Made by a program: the position numbers and the translations under genes
Notes under the pieces: model-generated
Databases searched by the model: none
What the model saw: the letters and a program-made list of their open reading frames with translations, nothing else
What the model was told of the DNA's origin: nothing
Shown here: piece after piece, positions 22,025 through 34,385 of the stretch
How the letters are laid out: the number at the start of each line of letters is the position of its first letter
Position numbering within the stretch: position 1 is the first letter of the stretch
DNA from: Hymenochaete sp. R1
Lineage: Eukaryota; Basidiomycota; Agaricomycetes; Hymenochaetales; Hymenochaetaceae
DNA length: 64,000 bases
Direction of reading: 5' to 3'
Assembly: GCA_019400425.1 (NCBI GenBank)
Contig: JAFREE010000093.1
Location: forward strand, 1-64,000

Positions 22025-24446
22025 ATGTCCGACCTCGACGCTGACCTTTATGGCGGTACGCCGCTCTCCTTTTTTTCTTTCTTTTCATTGTGATGTCATG
22101 CTGAATATCTCGTTGCGCAGACCTCTATGGCGACGATAACGAGTTCGCCAGCCCAACAACAGCTCCAGAAGACGAGAAGAAACCCGAAATACAGGAAGAA
22201 AAACCATCTGCACCTCTTGCGGCGAGTACTGCAACAACAACAAAAGCCGCCACCCCTCCCGTAAAGAAATCAGAATCGCCATCCCCGCCTCAGTTCTCAG
22301 ACGACGGTTTTTCGAACGCGGCACCCGCACCCATCCCGACCTACGCCTCGAACGACGCGCCGCAACCAATTCAGTCGTACTCATCATCGGACCCTACTCC
22401 GAGCTACCAGCCAAGGCAGGACATGGGATATAGGCCGCCGCAGGGCCATACCCCGCAGGCAATGCTTCAAGTAATGGATAGGCATGTAAGGCCTTCGGAG
22501 ATGAAGGATGAAGGGTGAGCGTTTTTTCGGTTTCCTCGTTCAGGTCATTATTCGAGTACGGCGGGGCGTGGGAGAGAACTTCAACTCTTCGGGGGTAATG
22601 GTGCAAGGGAGTATGGACTTTTTGGATTGCAATGGGCGAAGACAGACGTGCTTGCAAGGAATGCTTCTACCTATGGACTATAGTGGTACCAATACATGGA
22701 GACCATAAGCGGTGGCGAATGGTTATCATACTTCCCGTAATGTGGTAGCTGTACCCCTCGATGTTCACGTCGAGCGTATACGTACATAGCTCGACCTTTC
22801 CGTCCATATGCACAGTACGACTAGGACTAGGCTTAGGGTACTGCACGAGTCATACAGTAAAGTAACTTCGTTTTGCTATCGTGTTACGCTCAATTTTGTC
22901 TAGGTCGTTATAGCCAGTCGTTGAAATACGATGTTTTTGAACCCCTCACCCCTCCTTGCTGCGCGCCACGTTCTCTTTGTTTCCTGAATGAAAACCATGC
23001 GTAAGACTGAGGACTCATGGTTATTTGCGCTTTGTACAGGAAAATGTTTATCGGTGGATTGAACTGGGATACTACAGATGGTAGCTAGCATATTTTCGTT
23101 TTATCTAGTATCATTCTGCAATAGTAACACTGAGCGTCTTCTCCGTTTTATAGAGGGTCTTAAAAAGTATTTTGAGCAGTTCGGCAAGGTTGAAGCTTGC
23201 ACTATCATGAGAGATGCCACAGGGCGCTCGAGGTGCTTCGCTTTTCTGACTTTCGAGGAGCCCGCCTCCGTTAACGCAGTTATGGTTCGCGAGCATGTCC
23301 TCGACGGCAAAATTGTAAGCATTTGCCATCCCCAGCGTCAAAGTGTGAATTATTGATCATCATTCAAATAACTTCGAACTGGGGACAAACCAAATCTACC
23401 TACCAGATCGATCCGAAACGCGCCATCCCACGTCAAGAACACCAACGCACTCAAAAGCTCTTTATCGGCGGACTCCCGCCCTCCGTTACCTCCGAATCAA
23501 TGAAAGAGTTTTTCTCGAAGTATGGTACAGTCACCGACGCAACCGTCATGGTTGACCGTGACACGAACCGGTCCAAGGGTTTCGGCTTCGTTTCATTCGA
23601 AGGGGCCAACGTCGAGCCAATCCTTGGGTTTGGTAAACTGCAGATTGACGACAAGCTGGTGAGCATGGTGACGCTATTCGTGTTGAGACTGAACTCTGAC
23701 CTTCGACGGTTTGCCTTACTTTCACCGTACCCCAGATCGACGTCAAACTCGCTCAACCTCGACACCAACGCGAGAACAACCCCGAAGGAACCTACGGTTC
23801 AGCCGGTGCCGGCGGCGGTGGCGGAGGGTCCAACCCAGGAGGAGGTTACAACGCCCACCATTCCCACTCCAACGCTGCCAACACATACGGTGGCGGCCCA
23901 GGAGCAGGCATGGGCATGAACACAGGTATGGGCAACCAAATGGGCACAGCAGCCGGTGCGGGCGGCGCTGGTGCCGGTGGTGCGGGCGGGACTCCGTTTG
24001 ACCCACAGGCGCTCGCCCAGCTGTATACGCGCATGTTCCAGCAGTTCGGAGCCGGGGGTGGGATGGGCGGTATGATGGGTGGTGGGGCGATGGGAGCGAT
24101 GGGTGGGATGGGAGGTATGGGTGCAGGCGGGATGGGAGGCATGGGCAGTGGAATGGGGAATATGGGTGGAGGGATGGGTCGGATGGGCGGTGGTGCTGGT
24201 GGGATGGGTGCGGGTGCGGGTGCGGGCGGGATGGGTATGAGTGGCGGAATGGGTATGGGTGGAATGGGCGCGATGGGAATGGGTGGGGGAGGCGGGGGAC
24301 ATGCTGCCCGGGCGGGTATGATGGGAGGTGGTGGAGGCCCATTGAACGCGCCTCGTGGTCCTCGAGGAGCACCCACCGGTCCCCAGGGAGGTCTCGGACC
24401 TCAAAGGACGCAGCGGAGCCATAACTACCACCCTTATTCGCGCTGA
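22025..24446 (+). CDS. HRP1: Hrp1/Nab4-like hnRNP with two RRMs
   Basis: Six exons: 22025-22055, 22121-22514, 23040-23080, 23154-23314, 23407-23658 and 23736-24446, giving 529 residues. Yeast Hrp1 is the cleavage factor IB subunit that binds the UA-rich element of pre-mRNA 3' ends. RRM1 (about 143-220) has RNP2 MFIGGL and RNP1-like RCFAFLTF. RRM2 (about 226-300) has LFIGGL and KGFGFVSF. The link IDPKRAIPRQE joins them as in the family. The N-terminus is acidic with a DLYGDLYGDD repeat; the C-terminus is a long Gly/Met-rich region with NAPRGPRGAP and ends HNYHPYSR. Intron 2 is 525 bases, about eight times its neighbours. Rna14, another 3'-end factor, lies 6 kb away, which may be chance. Confidence 0.92.
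22515..23039 (+). other. Unusually long intron 2 of HRP1
   Basis: Bounded by GTGAGC and TACAG. All other introns measured here are 41-229 bases. No coding continuity with RRM proteins was seen inside it. It splits the acidic N-terminus from RRM1. Confidence 0.75.
24050..24330 (+). repeat. Gly-Met coding repeats in HRP1
   Basis: Repeated GGNATGGG units encode alternating GGM, GAM and GMGG motifs in the Hrp1 C-terminus. The antisense strand shows long false frames because of this composition. Confidence 0.8.
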
Positions 24447-24870
24447 TGAAATTCATCGATTTTTTCTTTGTAAATGCAGCCTTCCGTTTCGATCTCTTCA
24501 CTTGTCTCTGGTTCCTCTTTTTTATTCTCAAAAAAAGAAATCTTTAACTTGCAATTTTCTGTGGTTCGTGCCTTACTCCCCGCTCACCCGGTCGAATTTG
24601 TAGAATAGCTACCTTCGTATTTCCGTACTCGATCTGCTTTTATCTTATATAATATGGCATATGTAGCTAGAAACATATTCTCGTCGAAAGTCTGATATGC
24701 AAGTGCATGTGCATACAGTATAAGTCATTTAATCAAAGAAACCAGTCACTGTTGTATTACCAAGCATCCGAGTATTCAATTACTTTTTTGTACAAGAAAC
24801 GAAATAAGAAAACAATTCCAAGCGTTTCACAAGATAAAGAGCAAAGGGGAGAAAAGTCTCAAGAGAGGTA
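24447..24870. other. Convergent 3' regions of HRP1 and the coiled-coil gene
   Basis: AT-rich 3' flank with no supported gene. Confidence 0.5.
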
Positions 24871-27800
24871 TCAGGACGAAACCTTTGCGTTTGCCGATTC
24901 GCTCATCACGGGATCATTCTTACTCCAGAACGACACATGGACCGTTCGACAATGAATCCAGAAACGTCGAATGTCGTCGTGCGGGTCGAAGGTCAGATCT
25001 GAAGTGCCGGTACGGTGACCTCGCTCACGCTCGAGCCTAATCACGGTGATGCCTTCAATTCAGACAGTAACAAGGCACTAAGATAAATGCAACTCACAAA
25101 CACAGGCCACAAGTGAACGTCTCCGAATCAGCATTATGCCATGAAAGAATATTCGCAAAAACTTGTGCTTGCGATTGTCGCAGCTTCTTTTTCGACTGAA
25201 TATAATATTGACATGAGATGTTCCGCATTCAATAAAAGACGTAAGAAGGGCAGAAAAACTCACCATGACCTTCGAGCTCTCCGATTTGATCCATGCCTGT
25301 ATATTAGGTCGCAACACATCTGAATGGTTCCTCTGACAATGCTCAAAGAATTTCGACGGGTTATCGACCGAACAGAAAGTGAGTTGAGGGTGTTGGGTTC
25401 CACATGTCTCATTTTCGAATCTGGTAAGCGCCAGAATGAAAATCACCGATGTCAATATTCGAAGCCTCAATCGCGAACGATAATCAAATGGAACAGCGAA
25501 AAAGTACGCACATGCAGAGCGAGCAACTGGCAGTACCATTCGTAATATCTTCTTCATCACGCCAGGAGCCGATGGTTGCAAACAATGAATGGATCTTAGC
25601 CTCCTTCGCATCCACCTCTTCGCTCGGAGTCGGCGTAGATCTTTCGCTTCCTTCATCGATATCATCCATCGGTACGGGTGTCGTGGAAGGGCCAGGGGGA
25701 AATCCCAAAGGATCGATCGAAGCAGTAGCAGACAATTGTGAGTTTCTTTTGCGCTTTCTCGGCGGCTGAGAACTTCCCGGTAGTACTGGAGATGAGGCAC
25801 TCGAAGATGGCTGCGAGGATGCCGGTATAGAGCTTGTCACTCGTAGAGGCGTTGGACGCGAAGGTGATGGAGTTGCTTCGAGCGGGAGGCCGTAAATTTG
25901 CGCCATCTATGGATAAGGGTCAGTGAATTTGTCAATTAACCCAAACCTTCACGGACTTTTTGACGCGCTGCTATCATTTGTTCAAGCTCTGCCTGTAGTT
26001 CGGAAATCCTCTGCGAAAGGGTAAGATTATTATCATAAACAAGGAAGGCATCTCTCACGTTCTTCAATGCACTTGATTCTTGGAGAACTGTCGACAACAA
26101 TATTAAACTAATGTAGCTTGTAAATGAGCCAGTTGTACGTACGTTGATTCGCTTGTCTTTTTGAAACATTCATTGTCTGGCAAAGAATTTGAGTTTTGTA
26201 AGAGTGTACCATACAAAAGAGCCATTCACCTCTGTGGCCCCAGCAAGTTCTGCTTTTGCTACAAATACTAACGTAAAGAAGAGCAGATTGAGAGACGATC
26301 AAACTCACTGTTCTGGAGCTCTGCTTCAATAGCGATGATGTTGTCGTTTTCGTCCTCAAGAGCATGCAATTTCTTATTTGCCCATAAGCGAAAAATCCCA
26401 AGGACATCAATGTAATACGATTTACCTCCTCAAACTCTTTGGCAAGCATTTCGGCTGGTGACCAATAATACATGATCAATAAATTTCAGTGAAATGTCGG
26501 GGTTTGAATACGCTCACCTTCTGCCCTGTTCCCTTCTGCTTCCGCGTAGAGCAATCTTATCTTTTCCGTCTCTCGTAAGGCTATCGCAAACGTCAAATTA
26601 TAGAGTAAATGGGTAAGACTGGGACACAAACCGTTTGTACGTTCTTGCCTGGATTGCTGGACCGTCTTTTCAAGCTCACCAATGTACTCTTGTAACACTA
26701 GAGCTTTTTAGGAAGCGTTCAGCGAGTTTCGGGTTACAGACATTAAGATTTCTTACCATCAGCTTCCTTATTCTTCTTCGACCTCTTTTCCTCTTCAAGC
26801 TGTTTTAGGTTAGATTCGACTATGCGACAAATTTTGAGTGAGCTGGTTGAAAACGCTAAGAGACCACTCACGTTTAGCACACTCCTCGCTTATTATTTTC
26901 CAATCATCCTCCAGTCGTTTCACCTCTGAGAGAAATTCAGTAAGATAACCCTATGCAGACAAAGGGATCGGACCTTCGCGACTACTCTCCAACTCCGATT
27001 TCAGACCATCAATAACTTGGACCCAATGAGATTCGGCTGCAATGATGAAATGAGAAGACGACAATTATGCAGACAAACCACGTACCAGTAGCATGCTCCT
27101 GTGATATTGTCGACGCATCCGCATTTAACTGCGATATCGTAGCTTTCGCTAAAATTGCTTTCAGCTTTTGAGCCACAGAAATAACGATCGAGTCACCTTC
27201 GTCTACTTCACGACTTAGGGTCTCGAGGTCTCGGGTTTTCTGCACGATTTCTACAACCCTAGATCAGCTATAACTTTGTAATGTGTTAGAACAATCTTAC
27301 CCTCGCTCATGGCTTGCCTTGTATCTTTGAACTCCTCCTTAAGTCTCACGATTTCGGTGTCGTCTTGGAGGCGATTCGCAGTCAGCGCGGTTCGAGGTTA
27401 TCCATTTTTAATGCTTACATCTGTCAGCGAGTTTCTTAGTTTCAACCAGTTCGTCGTTGACACGAGACAACTCGGTGGAGTCTAAAAAGTGATATAACAT
27501 GAATCCTTCGTTCCAGCGCAGAGATAAAACAATGACATACGCGCAGATTTGTCGTGAAGAACCACTTTCAAGTCTTCAGATGTCTTTTGAGATTCAACTT
27601 TTACTGCCAAGAGTTAATCGCGGTACTGATGCAGATGTTACGAAGCCCTACGTCTCTCGAGATTCTTCTTGGCTACTTCCTTTTCCTCTTCGAGTACTCG
27701 AATTTTAGTAGTTGCTATGAGTGTGTTAACCAAATGTCACGTTCGAATCCGCTTTCAACGTTTTCACCTTCTAAAATCAGCTGGTTCTTTTCCTCGATAA

Positions 27801-30208
27801 AGCTTGATTTCTGCATCAATTCTTAGAAGAATGTAAGAACAGTTTTAACGATTCTTAAGGAGATGATATGATTCGTGCTTACCTCCTTGAAGCTTTTTAA
27901 CAGATTCTTCGGACTCTGCCTTAATTTGAGACAGCTCGAGCAAATCTGATGAAGTGATCAGACAGAGAAAGACAAACCAGAACGACAATTAGCTTATACC
28001 TTCATTTTTACTGCTCGAGAGCAACTTAAACTCATTCGCTAACTTGGCGTGCTCCGAATCGACTGGCATCGAAAGATGGGTGAGATGACCTGGTCACAAT
28101 TGTTGAAAGACTTACGACGATCCAGTCGAGTGCTAAGATTGCTCTTCTCTGCCTTGAGCCTTTCGACCGCGGCTCTTGCTAGAGGCAATCGTGTTAGGTA
28201 GAATTTTTATACTAAATAAATAAAATTGAAACCATCTGTTATGTCGCTTCGAGCAGCTTCAAGGGCGCTGTCTTTCTGAGAAAGCTCTTCAATCACAACA
28301 AAGGATTAGTAGTTTTCTTCGTCGAAAGGGAGTGATCTCACCCTCTTGCCCCACTCTTCGCGTTTCATCAATTTCAGTATTGAGGCGTGAAACCTTCTCG
28401 TCCATTTCTTTGGCCTTCCTTCGCAACTCGGCACACTCAACTTCGACCTTAGACAGTTCGGCTGAACCTAGATAAAACATGAATGATGTCTCGGAAGGTC
28501 TAAAATGAGAAATTTGCTACGGACTAGCTCTTTCGCCGTTCACCACATTGACGTGGTTTTCGGTCAGAGTATCACGCTCCTTTGCCAGAGCATCACGCTC
28601 TTTTATCAAAGAGTCCCGTTCTTCAATTAAAATGTCATGGTCATTCACCAAAGTATCGCGGACGCTGGACATTGCATCTCGGTCCTTGATCAACATCTCT
28701 CGTTCTTCAACCAGTCGAGAATGTTCGGTTTCGACTGAAAAAAAACTTGTCAAATAACCTAGATCGACGTGTTTTTCAAAACTTACGCTGTTCGAGTCTT
28801 TCTTGGAGGCTGATCTTTTCCGATATGAGAGACTCTTCGCGGGCTACAGCTGCGAAACAAGATTCAGGACGGACAAGCTAAGGTAGGATAATTACGACGT
28901 GTACCTCCGGATACGACATGTTTCATTTCATCAAGAGAAGCCTGCGCACGTTTTATCTCTATCCTAGAGTGAATCTGGCGCTGATTTCAAAAATCGTTGT
29001 GATTGTACCTGATTCAAGATCTTGTTGCAATTCCTCCGAGTTAGATTTGACCTCGTTCAAGGCGTTGTGCACTATAAGGAGACGTAATGAAAAGTTAAAT
29101 AACTGTAGCGGTTTAGACGACTCACGCTTGAAGTTTCGATGCTTAAGGTCCTCCTTCACTGACAGCAACTGCGTAACCTCCGAAGCAACTAGATGAAAAT
29201 CATCAATGTTTACAAATCCAGTCAAAGGACGTCCAACGTACCCTGATCTTTATCTGCCAATGCTTTCTCTAGCTCTTCTCTAGTAGATTCGAGATCTTCA
29301 GTACACTGATGAGCAACACGCCGTTTTCACCTTGAGGAAAGCAACTTCACCTCTCGCAAGAGCTTCCTCGGACTCCTCGGACTCAGCGATTTGTTTCTTG
29401 AGCGAAGTGACTTCTTCCGGATCTGACAAAGAATGCAGGATTAGGATAAGTTATATTAACTCAACGTACCAGTAAACGAGCATTACCCATTTCAAGCGTA
29501 TCCAAAATCGAATGCTTCAGACTTTCAGTAAGCTCTTGGATGATTTCTTCAGGATAGCTCCGAGAGTCGACCTGGTTTTGGAGCTGAGCGTTCCTAATCT
29601 GATACTGTTTCATTTGGACTGTAACTCGAGAAAGATCTGATTCGGCGTGCTGGACAGCCATTCTGGCCTCTTCTTGAATTCTGCGAGTAATTCGCTCGTG
29701 TTCATCCATAGAAAGGAAGCCCTGACCTGCTTCTTTTCTTCCTTCTGATTTTAAGGACGCGTTCGCAGAGACAAGTTGGTTGCAGCGAGCTGTAAGATCA
29801 GATCTGTCATTTAGGAGCGCTTGGAGTTCGGACTTGACAAGTCGAAGTTGCTCGTCACGATCTTTTAAGCGACTAGTGCATTCTCTTCGGACATCGGAAA
29901 GTTCAGAACGAAGACTATCCAATGATGCTCCTTGCTGAACCATGAGTTGCAGCACTTGCTCAAAAAGTTTAATATCGACATTCCTTGACTTGTGATTCCT
30001 GTATAAATAGGATGCAGCGCGGAAAATGAGCAAAACGTTCCTTCAGAATTGAAAGCACTCACCCGTCGGCGGAAGTGTCATCCGATCCGAAATTCAAGTC
30101 ACTGTTGGTTTCATCCATCTCCATAGAGTGATTAAACTCATCACGTAGTAACGAGGCCCATCTGGAGTTGCTTGCAGACGGAGATTGAAATGCCACCGGA
30201 AAAGACAT
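24871..30208 (-). CDS. Large coiled-coil protein with two C-terminal zinc-finger-like modules
   Basis: Start ATG at 30208 (MSFPVAFQSPSASNSRWASL), stop at 24871. The gene has more than 20 small exons; only some were fixed: 30208-30063 and 29998-29487 at the 5' end. Between 29.4 and 26 kb exons of about 50-120 bases alternate with short introns, and all encode charged heptad-rich coiled coil. One stretch near 28.5-28.7 kb repeats ERDxLxKERD units every seven residues. A disordered basic segment (25.5-25.9 kb, PPRKRKRN) follows. Then come two similar modules: CSLC...FFEHCQRNH and CGLC...FWIHCRTVH, each C-x2-C followed at distance by F-x2-H-C-x3-H. I do not recognise the family. Structural or chromatin-associated roles are possible, but this is inference. 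The start is shared with a divergent region facing RNA14. Confidence 0.75.
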
Positions 30209-30793
30209 TTTAGGAAGTCTTGAAAAAGAGGTCGCCAGACTCTCCGTTGAGGCCTTTTCGATACTCCAAAAGCACCAGTCCTTTACCGATCGCTACAAGA
30301 AAGACATGACGGAGCTGCGGCAGGTGGGGTGGACTCTGGATGGAAGTACTTGAGGAAGGTGGTCAAGCTTAAGAAGCGGAAAAGGGGAGAAGGCGGAGTT
30401 GGAAGAACGAGACGCGATCGACGTTAGCTACTGCCCAAATGGGAGGTCGACATGTTTTCGACACCCGGAATCCTCGAGTCGACGTTTCAAACGCTTCTCA
30501 GTCTCCGCCCCCGACCTTCATCTATTCCCCAGCGTTCTTAAGCATCCTACTGACGACACGCTTGCTGTAGATACGGTCAGTGGCTTCATTCACCTACTGA
30601 GCCTTTGAGTGGAAGTGTGGGGCATTTTCGTGGGCTCGAGGTGCATCAGCATCCTGCCTTGAATTGTGGTTCGCCTCTGACTTCCAGTCGTCGACTAGTT
30701 TTCAAGTATCATAGGTGAACCTTTTCATCGTCTTACAGTTAGGGACATACTGACACGAGAACGTATAAATCATATAGACGGTAATAAGGCGCA
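30209..30793 (+). other. Divergent region with coding-like remnant, before RNA14
   Basis: The plus strand from about 30209 reads as a plausible protein fragment (LEKEVARLSVEAF..., then DRYKKDMTELRQVGWTLDG) before a stop, with further protein-like pieces in other frames up to 30608 (for example KHPTDDTLAVDTVSG). This could be a decayed gene fragment, perhaps of a WD-repeat (Tho3-like) protein. It also serves as upstream region for both flanking genes. Confidence 0.3.
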
Positions 30794-33776
30794 ATGTTCG
30801 TGAAGCCTGAACCGTCGGAATCAAGTCTCCCGCCGCCACAACAGTCGACCCAGTCCGACTGGGACGATCTGCGACAAAGAGCTGAGGAAGACCCATACTC
30901 AGAGCTGGCATGGAACGCGTTGCTGGATAGTGCTGAGGAGTCGGGTGATAATGAAAAGATAAAGGAAGCGTACGATGCGTTACTTCAGAAGTACCCGAAC
31001 ACCGTTCGTACCCTTTCTCTCGCCTTTCGTATCGTATTCGAGTCTATCTTCTGGAATTTATTGAACTGAAACCTCGTTTATTTGGAAGTCGTCTGTCCAG
31101 ATCTCATACCTCAACCACTTCCTGGTCAATCAAGTAACGTTTCCATACGCCGAAATGCTCTTTGCGCGTTTCCTGAGATCTTCAACGTCCGTCGACTTGT
31201 GGAAGTTTTACATCATCTACGTAAGGTAAATACCTCGATTTCTTTAATTCCTAAGATTTTCATTGTTAAAACTTGTCAAAAGGCGGTTGAATGTGGGACC
31301 GGAGACGCGGGATACAGTAACGAAAGCATACGAGTTCGCCTTGCAGCACGTAGGACAAGACAAAGATAGCGCCGATGTTTGGTCCGAATATATTCAATTT
31401 ATCAAATCTGGTTCATCATCATCTACCTGGGAGGAACAACAGAAGATGGACGCGCTCCGAAAAGTCTATCAGCGTGCTGTGCAAATACCACTGGAAAACG
31501 TTGAGATGCTTTGGAAGGACTATGAAGCATTCGAAAATTCTTTGAATAAGATTACGGTCCGTTGTCCCGTCTGATAAATATGGTGACCCCTATCTTATTG
31601 TCTCGTAGGCAAAGAAGTTCCTTCAAGATCTAACGCCAGCATACATGCAAGCCCGTACGAAGCTGCGTGATCTCCGCAAGTACTTGAATCCCTTGTTCCC
31701 CTCAATTTCTTCGCCCCATGCAGGACGTGCGCCACTGAGCCTCCCCTGCAAGCCAACTTTTAGTAGTACAGAACGTGCGCTTGTGGGATCTTGGAAACAG
31801 TACCTCAAATGGGAAGAAGGCAACCCGCTCGAGATCGAAGACAAGTCCGCACTCATCACTCGTATGCAAGGTGTCTACCGCAAGGCGGTTGTTCGTATGC
31901 GATTCTTCAGTGAGATCTGGTTCATGGCGTATTCCTGGACAAACAGTATCGGTCGCCCGGAAGAAGCACAGCAGATCTTGAAGTCCGGTATTGAAGCGAA
32001 CCCTAACAGTTTCATCCTCAATTTTGCCCTCGCCGAAGTACAAGAACTTGCAAAGAACTTCACCGAAGTTCATTCCACGTATAACAACCTTCTCCAAGCG
32101 GTGTACAAGGAGTTAGAAGAACTTGAAGCGAAGACCAGCGAGTCATCAATCCAGCCGTCGTTGACAGAAAACGGCACCAACATTGAGTCCGGAGCAGACG
32201 TCCAACAAGTCGACTTTACCTCAAGCACGGGCCTCCAGAAGGAAGCATCTGCCGCAACAATTAATTCTACCACATCCTCCTCATCATCCACCGAAGACAC
32301 GCCTCTCGCTAAGCAATTGCGCGAGCGAAAGCAAGAGTATGGATTAATCTATGTCATGTACATACGATTCGCCATGCGTTCTGAAGGTCTTCCAGCAAGC
32401 CGCGCTGTCTTCACCAAAGCAAGAAAAGACAAGTTCACACCGTGGGAAGTCTTTGAATCTGCAGCGCTCATGGAGTATCATGTAGCTAAAGAAGCTAATG
32501 TCGCTAACCGTATTCTGAGCCTTGCCATGACCAAATTCCCGAACGAGATAGATTTCGTTGTGCGCTATTTGACATTTCTCATGTCCATCAACGATGAAAA
32601 TAGTTGGTGCAGCGACGCTACCGGATTTGAACTCATGCTAACCTGACCCCGTTTTGTAGATGCTCGAGCGTTGTTTGAAAAGACAGCTGGAACGTTTCCG
32701 CCTGATAAGGCGCGTCCGCTATGGGAAAGATGGGCGCGGTACGAGTACCAATACGGTAATTTGGAAGGATCTCTTAAGCTCGAGAAGCGCATGGCCGAGG
32801 TGTACCCTTCAGGTGCGCCTATACTTGTTTCAAAGACCTCCACATCTCACATCCGCCTTTCTTAGATCCTCCCATCAAGCGATTTGCTCAAAGACATATC
32901 TACGCCGGCATTGACGGTATCGCCAACCGTGACCTGGGTGTTGCTCAAGCACGACAATCCGCGTCTCTCGGACGCGTCGACACAGTGCCTGCAATCACCG
33001 TCGGTGCGCCCCCTGCCTCCTCGACAAGCTTCTCGCAGCCATACAACACCAATGGTACCGCGAACTTCAAACATCCCAACTCCCCAGAAGTACGCGATCG
33101 CGGTCGTGAGCAAGAACGCTCGCGCGACAGAGATCGTGACAGGGATAGGGCCGTTCCACGTCGAGACGAGATGAAACCACCACTGAAAAGAACTCGTGAT
33201 GGCTCACCGACTGCGCCTCAGATGAACAAGGATCGGGAACGGTGGGGGCCGCAGGTGAATAGAAGGTATAATAGCCCTGGGTGGCAGGATCAAGGCGATA
33301 GGTGGAATCGGCAGAACCGAGAACGTGATAGGACACGTTCGCCGCCAAGGAGGTTCCAGCAACAACAGGCGCAGCAACAATATGACCGAGATGACACTAA
33401 GAGTTCCATCCCGCAGATCCTAAACTGGTTTGTTGGACGGTTACCTCCGCCCGAGAACTTCGATGGTGAGAACCTTGAGCTGCTACACGTTCTTAAAGCA
33501 AAGTAATTTTTGACGCGAAATCGCTCGTTTCATCCTCTGCGATTGCAGGTCCCGTCTTCCGCACCGATGATCTCATGCAGCTTTTCCGCAACGCTGTCAT
33601 TCCTGGCTCGACTCCTCGTGAACGAACACCCCCAGCTCCTCCGAGGCCAGGTGAGTTTTGTTCTGCTCATGTCTCATGTAACGAATCGAATCGGAATTGA
33701 CCAATATCTTCATAAAGCCCGTCCACCACCCGATTACAGCGCTTATCGTGGCCCAGATCCTAGAGTGAGGTACTAA
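30794..33776 (+). CDS. RNA14: mRNA 3'-end cleavage factor subunit Rna14 (CstF77)
   Basis: Eight exons: 30794-31003, 31089-31225, 31283-31556, 31609-32602, 32660-32812, 32866-33465, 33549-33650 and 33718-33776, giving 842 residues. Rna14 is the HAT-repeat scaffold of cleavage factor IA, needed for pre-mRNA cleavage and polyadenylation in the nucleus. HAT signatures include [52 protein letters not shown] and [20 protein letters not shown]. The Suf-type C-terminal half includes [20 protein letters not shown] and [18 protein letters not shown] basic RD/RE-rich stretch (33.1-33.4 kb) precedes a conserved [20 protein letters not shown] and [17 protein letters not shown], the monkeytail region that binds Rna15. 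All phases agree. Confidence 0.95.
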
Positions 33777-34385
33777 CATCATAAACAACATATCATAAAA
33801 TCGAAATCATGTCTTCCGGCCCGTGTTTCATTCTCAGACTCTATTTTGGTGCTTCGTAGCATGAGGTTGTCGCCCTCACATTCACATCCGCATCTTCACA
33901 TATATATCCGCTCCTCATTTTCATTCATCATCTATCAAATGTCATTGGGAGGAATATATCTGTTTTTCACGATTCTCTATCTTTTGCAACATAAAAAAAG
34001 GGCGGAGTAAATGAATACCTGATCTACGGCGACAGTTTTATACTATGCGTACTATGTATATATTGCACAAGCGTAGTAATTCAATCTTTATCTACTTTTT
34101 AAGAGTGACTTGATGATTTATATTGATATTGGCTGTTGTACATGGACGAATGAAAGAGAACGTGGATGGAACCGTGCTCGAACATGGATGTTAAATGAAG
34201 CAAAGGTGTGTTGAAAATGGATGGAAACATGGTAAATGATGTGATTGGAAACTATAATGCAGTTAAGGATGGCACCGACTACGTGATAATGCTAGTGATA
34301 CAAGTCCAAACTCTGAGTCGTAATACAAAGGAAATGAAGAGTCAATGAAACCCATCTTTTTAAATTCTTTCTTTCATTCTTAAGC
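33777..34385. other. Convergent 3' regions of RNA14 and the acidic-protein gene
   Basis: AT-rich 3' flanks. No gene seen. Confidence 0.5.

Noticed and set aside
23743..24531. Minus-strand frames of 176-262 codons rich in Pro, His, Ser, Thr
   Set aside because: Antisense shadow of the Gly/Met repeats of HRP1; present in all three frames, as expected from composition.
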